DNA of 64,000 nt, taken from assembly GCF_051014445.1 (NCBI RefSeq), contig NW_027488368.1, positions 496,001 to 560,000 of the forward strand, written 5' to 3'. The translations under genes were made by a program, and so were the position numbers. The notes under the pieces were generated by a model. The model searched no databases and had not been told where the DNA came from. It saw nothing but the letters and a program-made list of their open reading frames with translations. Position 1 is the first letter of the stretch, and each line of letters opens with the position of its first letter. This stretch comes from Colletes latitarsis. Lineage: Eukaryota; Arthropoda; Insecta; Hymenoptera; Colletidae. Positions 57,265-64,000 of this stretch are shown in pieces.

Positions 57265-60200
57265 TGCTCAAACATATTGATCGAAACCAGGTTTAATTGA
57301 CTGTTTCAGTGTGGTACCACATTACTACGTGATCCAAAGCAGAAAAGACCCTGGATTAGGTCAACATGTATGTTAAAACTGCGAAAGTATGACCCTGATG
57401 ATGTCAAATCCCAGGCCTAACCTAGACCTCACATGCGTTATCCTGAAAAATATTGATCGAAACCAGGTTTAATGGACTGTTTCAGTGTGGTACCACAGTA
57501 CTACGTGATCCAAACCAGAAAAAACCCAGGATCTAGCCATCAAGTATGAGAAATATGCGAAAGAATGAGCCTGATGAGAGCAAATCCCAGTCCTAACCTA
57601 GACCTAACATGTGTTATCCTCAAAAATATTGATCGAAACCTGGTTTAATGGACTGTTTCAGTGTGGTACCACATTACTACGTGATCCAATCCAGAAAGAG
57701 CCCAGGATCTAGCCATGAAGTATTAGAAATATGCGAAAGTATGACCCTGATGAGGGCAAATCCCAGGCCTAACCTAGACCTAACATGCATTATCCTCTAA
57801 AATATTGATCGAAACCAGGTTTAATGGACTGTTTCAGTGTGGTACCACATTACTATGTGATCCAAACCAGAAAAAACCCAGGATCTGTTCAAGAAGTATG
57901 TGAAAAACGCGAAAGTATGAGCCTGATGGGGGCAAATCCTAGACCTAACCCAGACCTAACATGCGTTATCCACTAAAATATTTATCATGACCAGGTTTAA
58001 TTGAATGTTTCAGTGTGGTACCACATTACTACGTGATCCAAACCAGAAATAGCCCAGGATCTAGCCATGAAGTATGAGAAATATGCGAAAGTATGAGCCT
58101 GATGAGGGCAATTCCTAGACCTAACCCAGGCCTAACATGCGTTATCCTCAAAGATATTGATCGAAACCAGGTTGAATGGACTGTTTCAGTGTGGTACGAC
58201 ATTACTACGTGATCCAAAGCAGAAAAAACCCTCGATGAGGTCAACATGTATGTTAAAACTGCGAAAGTATGACCCTGATGAGGGCATATCCCAGGCCTAA
58301 CCTAGACCAAACATGCGTTATCCTCTAAAATATTGATCGAAACCAGGGTTAATCGACTGTTTCAGTGTGGTACTACATTACTACGTGATCCAATCCGGAA
58401 AAAGCTCAGGATCTAGCCATCAAGTATGAGAAATATGCGAAAGAATGAGCCTGATGAGAGCAAATCCCAGACCTAACCTAGACCTAACATGTGTTATCCT
58501 CAAAAATATTGATCGAAACCAGGTTTAATGGACTGTTTCAGTGTGGTACAACAATAATGCGTGATCCAATCCAGAAAGAGCCCAGGATCTAGCCATGAAG
58601 TATTAGAAATATGCGAAAGTATGAGCCTGATGAGGGCAAATCCCAGGCCTAACCTAGACATAACATGCGTTATCCTCTAAAATATTGATGGAAACCAGGT
58701 TTAATTGACTGTTTCAGTGTGGTACTACATTACTATGTGATGCAATCCAGAAATAGCCCAGAATCTAGCCATGAAGTATGAGAAATATGCGAAAGTATGA
58801 GCCTGATGAGGGCAATTCCTAGACCTAACCCAGGCCTAACATGCGTTATCCTCAAAGATATTGATCGAAACCAGGTTTAATGGACTGTTTCAGTGTGGTA
58901 CCACATTACTACGTGATCCGAATCAGAAAAAACCCAGAATCTGTTCAACAAGTATGTGAAAAACGCGAAAGTATGAGCCTGATGAGGGCATATCTCAGCC
59001 CTATCCTAGACATAACTTGCGTTATCCGCTAAAATATTGATCGAAACCAGGTTTAATTGACTGTTTCAGTGTGGTGCCACATTACTACGTGATCCAATCC
59101 ATTAACAGCCCAGGATCTAGCCATGAAGTATGAGAAATATGCGAAAGTACGAGCCTGATGAGAGCAAATCCCAGTCCTAACCTAGACCTAACATGCGTTA
59201 TGCTCAAACATATTGATCGAAACCAGGTTTAATTGACTGTTTCAGTGTGGTACCACATTACTACGTGATCCAAAGCAGAAAAGACCCTGGATTAGGTCAA
59301 CATGTATGTTAAAACTGCGAAAGTATGACCCTGATGATGTCAAATCGCAGGCCTAACCTAGACCTAACATGCGTTATCCTCTAAAATATTCATCGAAACC
59401 AGGTTTAATGGACTGTTTCAGTGTGGTACCACAGTACTACGTGATCCAAACCAGAAAAAACCCAGGATCAGTTCAACAAGTATGTGAAAAACTGCGAAAG
59501 TATGACCCTGATGAGGGCATATCCCAGGCTTAACCTAGACCTAACATGCGTTATCCTCTAAAATATTGATCGAAACCAGGGTTAATCGACTGTTTCAGTG
59601 TGGTACTACATTACTACGTGATCCAATCCAGAAAAAGCCCAGGATCTAGCCATCAAGTATGAGAAATATGCGAAAGAATGAGCCTGATGAGAGCAAATCC
59701 CAGTCCTAACCTAGACCTAACATGTGTTATCCTCAAAAATATTGATCGAAACCAGGTTTAATGGACTGTTTCAGTGTGGTACCACATTACTATGTGATCC
59801 AAACCAGAAAAAACCCAGGATCTGTTCAAGAAGTATGTGAAAAACGCGAAAGTATGAGCCTGATGGGGGCAAATCCTAGACCTAACCCTGACCTAACATG
59901 CGTTATCCTCTAAAATATTGATCGAAACCAGGTTTAATTGAATGTTTCAGTGTGGTACCACATTACTACGTGATCCAATCCAGAAAAAGCCCAGGATCCG
60001 TTCAACAAGTATGTGAAGAATGCGAAAGTATGAGTCTGATGAGTGAAAATCCCAGGCCTAACCTAGATCTAACATGCGTTATCCTCAAAAATATAGATCG
60101 AACCCAGGTTTAATCGACTGCTTCAGTGTGGTACCACATTACTACGTGATCCAAACTAGAAAAAACCCAGGATCTGTTCAACAAGTATGTGAGAAACGCG

Positions 60201-60469
60201 AAAGTATGACCCTGATGAAGGCAAGTCCCAGGCCTAACCTAGACCTAACATGCATTATCCTCTAAAATATTGACCGAAACCAGGTTTAATGGACTGTTTC
60301 AGAGTGGTACCACATTACTGTGTGATCCAAACCAGAAAAAACCCAGGATCTGTTCAAGAAGTATGTGAAAAACGCGAAAGTATGAGCCTGATGAGGGGGA
60401 ATCCCAGACCTATCCCAGACCTAACTTGCGTTATCCTCTAAAATATTGATCGAAACCAGGTTTAATGGA

Positions 60470-63400
60470 ATGTTTCAGTGTGGTACGACATTACTACGTG
60501 ATCCAAAGCAGAAAAAACCCTCGATGAGGTCAACATGTATGTTAAAACTGCGAAAGTATGACACTGATGAGGGCATATCCCAGGCCTAACCTAGACCAAA
60601 CATGCGTTATCCTCTAAAATATTGATCGAAACCAGGGTTAATCGACTGTTTCAGTGTGGTACTACATTACTACGTGATCCAATCCAGAAAAAGCTCAGGA
60701 TCTAGCCATCAAGTATGAGAAATATGCGAAAGAATGAGCCTGATGAGAGCAAATCCCAGACCTAACCTAGACCTAACATGTGTTATCCTCAAAAATATTG
60801 ATCGAAACCAGGTTTAATGGACTGTTTCAGTGTGGTACAACAATAATACGTGATCCAATCCAGAAAGTGCCCAGGATCTAGCCATGAAGTATTAGAAATA
60901 TGCGAAAGTATGAGCCTGATGAGGGCAAATCCCAGGCCTAACCTAGACCTAACATGCGTTATCCTCTAAAATATTGATCGAAACCAGAGTTAATGGACTG
61001 TTTCAGTGTGGTACCACTTTACTACGTGATCCAAAGCAGAAAAAACCCAGGATCTGTTCAACAAGTATGTGAAAAACGCGAAAGTATGACCCTGATGAGG
61101 GCAAATCCCAGGCCTAACCTAGACCTAACAGGCATTATCCTCTAAAATATTGATCGAAACCAGGTTTAATGGACTGTTTCAGTGTGGTACCACATTACTA
61201 TGTGATCCAAACCAGAAAAAACCCAGGATCTGTTCAAGAAGTATGTGAAAAACGCGAAAGTATGAGCCTGATGAAGGCGAATCCCAGACCTATCCCAGAC
61301 CTAACTTGCGTTATCCTCTAAAATATTGATCAAAACCAGGTTTAATGGAATGTTTCAGTGTGGTACCACTTTACTACGTGATCCAAAGCAGAAAAAACCC
61401 TCGATCAGGTCAACATGTATGTTAAAACTGCGAAAGTATGACCCTGATGAGGGCAAATCGCAGGCCTAACCTAGACCTAACATGCGTTATCCTCTAAAAT
61501 ATTCATCGAAACCAGGTTTAATGGATTGTTTCAGTGTGGTAACACATTACTACGTGATCCAAACCAGAAAAACCCGAGATCTGTTCAACAAGTATGTGAA
61601 AAACGCGAAAGTATGAGCCTGATGAGGGCGTATCCTAGACTTATCCCAGACCTAACTTGCGTTATCCTCTAAAATATTGATCGAAACCAGGTTTACTTTG
61701 CTGTTTCAGTGTGGTAACACATTACTACGTGATCCAATCCAGAAATAGGCCAGGATCTAGCCATGAAGTATGAGAAATATGCGAAAGTATGAGCCTGATG
61801 GGGGCAAATCCTAGACCTAACCCAGACCTAACATGCGTTATCCACTAAAATATTTATCATGACCAGGTTTAATTGAATGTTTCAGTGTGGTACCACATTA
61901 CTACGTGATCCAAACCAGAAATAGCCCAGGATCTAGCCATGAAGTATGAAAAATATGCGATAGTATGAGCCTGATGAGGGCAAATCCTAGACATAACCCA
62001 GACCTAACATGCGTTATCCTCTAAAATATTTATCAAGACCAGGTTTAATGGACTGTTTCAGTGTGGTACAACAATAATACGTGTTCCAATCCAGAAAGAG
62101 CCCAGGATCTAGCCATGAAGTATGAGAAATATGCGAAAGTATGAGCCTGATGTGGGCAATTCCTAGACCTAACCCAGGCCTAACATGCGTTATCCTCAAA
62201 GATATTGATCGAAACCAGGTTTAATGGACTGTTTCAGTGTGGTACGACATTACTACGTGATCCAAAGCAGAAAAAACCCTCGATGAGGTCAACATGTATG
62301 TTAAAACTGCGAAAGTATGACACTGATGAGGGCATATCCCAGGCCTAACCTAGACCAAACATGCGTTATCCTCTAAAATATTGATCGAAACCAGGGTTAA
62401 TCGACTGTTTCAGTGTGGTACTACATTACTACGTGATCCAATCCAGAAAAAGCTCAGGATCTAGCCATCAAGTATGAGAAATATGCGAAAGAATGAGCCT
62501 GATGAGAGCAAATCCCAGACCTAACCTAGACCTAACATGTGTTATCCTCAAAAATATTGATCGAAACCAGGTTTAATGGACTGTTTCAGTGTGGTACAGC
62601 AATAATACGTGATCCAATCCAGAAAGAGCCCAGGATCTAGCCATGAAGTATTAGAAATATGCGAAAGTATGAGCCTGATGAGGGCAAATCCCAGGCCTAA
62701 CCTAGACCTAACATGCGTTATCCTCTAAAATATTGATCGAAACCAGAGTTAATTGACTGTTTCAGTGTGGTTCTACATTACTACGTGATCCAATCCAGAA
62801 AAAGCTCAGGATCTAGCCATCAAGTATGAGAAATATGCGAAAGAATGAGCCTGATGAGAGCAAATCCCAGACCTAACCTAGACCTAACATGTGTTATCCT
62901 CAAAAATATTGATCGAAACCAGGTTTAATGGACTGTTTCAGTGTGGTACAACAATAATACGTGATCCAATCCAGAAAGAGCCCAGGATCTAGCCATGAAG
63001 TATTAGAAATATGCGAAAGTATGAGCCTGATGAGGGCAAATCCCAGGCCTAACCTAGACATAACATGCGTTATCCTCTAAAATATTGATGGAAACCAGGT
63101 TTAATTGACTGTTTCAGTGTGGTACTACATTACTACGTGATGCAATCCAGAAATAGCCCAGAATCTAGCCATGAAGTATGAGAAATATGCGAAAGTATGA
63201 GCCTGATGAGGGCAATTCCTAGACCTAACCCAGGCCTAACATGCGTTATCCTCAAAGATATTGATCGAAACCAGGTTTAATGGACTGTTTCAGTGTGGTA
63301 CCACATTACTACGTGATCCAAATCAGAAAAAACCCAGAATCTGTTCAACAAGTATGTGAAAAACGCGAAAGTATGAGCCTGATGAGGGCATATCCCAGCC

Positions 63401-63600
63401 CTATCCTAGACATAACTTGCGTTATCCGCTAAAATATTGATCGAAACCAGGTTTAATTGACTGTTTCAGTGTGGTGCCACATTACTACGTGATCCAATCC
63501 ATTAACAGCCCAGGATCTAGCCATGAAGTATGAGAAATATGCGAAAGTACGAGCCTGATGAGAGCAAATCCCAGTCCTAACCTAGACCTAACATGCGTTA
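60470..63600 (-). repeat. Higher-order satellite segment, copy 2 of a 36-monomer-offset pair
   Basis: Copy of 54135-57264. After about 63600 the array changes register and matches about 61312 onward (13 monomers back), consistent with an unequal exchange breakpoint at that point. Confidence 0.88.
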
Positions 63601-64000
63601 TCCTCTAAAATATTGATCGAAACCAGGTTTAATGGAATGTTTCAGTGTGGTACCACTTTACTACGTGATCCAAAGCAGAAAAAACCCTCGATCAGGTCAA
63701 CATGTATGTTAAAACTGCGAAAGTATGACCCTGATGAGGGCAAATCGCAGGCCTAACCTAGACCTAACATGCGTTATCCTCTAAAATATTCATCGAAACC
63801 AGGTTTAATGGATTGTTTCAGTGTGGTAACACATTACTAAGTGATCCAAGCCAGAAAAAACCGAGATCTGTTCAACAAGTATGTGAAAAACGCGAAAGTA
63901 TGAGCCTGATGAGGGCGTATCCCAAACTTATCCCAGACCTAACTTGCGTTATCCTCTAAAATATTGATCGAAACCAGGTTTACTTTGCTGTTTCAGTGTG

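Larger units (their letters stand above)
52668..64000 (-). repeat. 176-bp satellite array, block E (G-rich strand on -)
   Basis: About 64 monomers, beginning with the second copy of the element 3 target duplication (52668-52682). It shows higher-order structure: blocks 36 monomers apart (54135-57264 and 60470-63600) and an 11-monomer offset (about 56500-57400 against 58440-59340). The first monomers (about 52840-53300) match about 42600-43060 and 46260-46590 in block D. Frames of 61-72 codons that recur (for example at 53920, 55678 and 62014) are monomer reads with no coding evidence. No genes. Confidence 0.96.

Overview
This is eukaryotic repeat DNA, almost certainly from an insect and probably a hymenopteran. 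I see no host single-copy gene, no tRNA or rRNA gene, and no prokaryotic feature. About 46 kb is one satellite family with a 176-bp monomer (roughly 260 copies, in five blocks). Four transposable elements interrupt it. The insect assignment rests on three R1-clade non-LTR retrotransposons (an arthropod group) and on a telomere-like 11-mer, TTAGGTCTGGG, present as two adjacent units in most satellite monomers. As I recall, derived 11-nt telomere motifs of this kind have been reported in Hymenoptera; I cannot check the species here.

Layout. 1-4758: satellite with its G-rich (TTAGG-like) strand on +. 4759-5909: a 5'-truncated R1-clade copy (element 1, +). 5910-24764: satellite, same orientation. 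24765-30745: a full-length R1-clade copy (element 2, -) with open ORF1 and ORF2. 30746-33469: satellite, now in the opposite orientation (G-rich strand on -). 33470-38300: a complete Ty3/gypsy-type LTR retrotransposon (-) with two 308-bp LTRs and one Gag-Pol frame. 38301-46660: satellite, G-rich strand on -. 46661-52667: a second full-length R1-clade copy (element 3, -) whose ORF2 has one nonsense codon. 52668-64000: satellite, G-rich strand on -.

How the parts relate. Relative to the satellite, both R1-clade copies that have target-site duplications (elements 1 and 3) inserted in the same orientation and at the same base, immediately before the second-strand equivalent of GTTAGGTCTGGG. Element 2 has the same junction at its 5' end. 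This looks like a telomere-motif-targeting, SART-like element using a satellite that carries the telomere motif. ORF1 and ORF2 overlap as TAATG, the stop-start arrangement described for the silkworm telomeric element SART1.

The most unusual feature is the satellite orientation switch at the poly(T) edge of element 2 (24764/24765). There the element has no matching target duplication, and the two arms face each other with their telomere-like strands pointing inward. It is either a real inversion or end-to-end junction in subtelomeric DNA, or an assembly join. The arrays also show higher-order structure, including a tandem 12-monomer duplication and copies 36 monomers apart, so recent segmental amplification is evident. 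The LTR element inserted recently (3 differences between its LTRs) at a TTAC target, and its Gag begins with a probable SAP DNA-binding domain.
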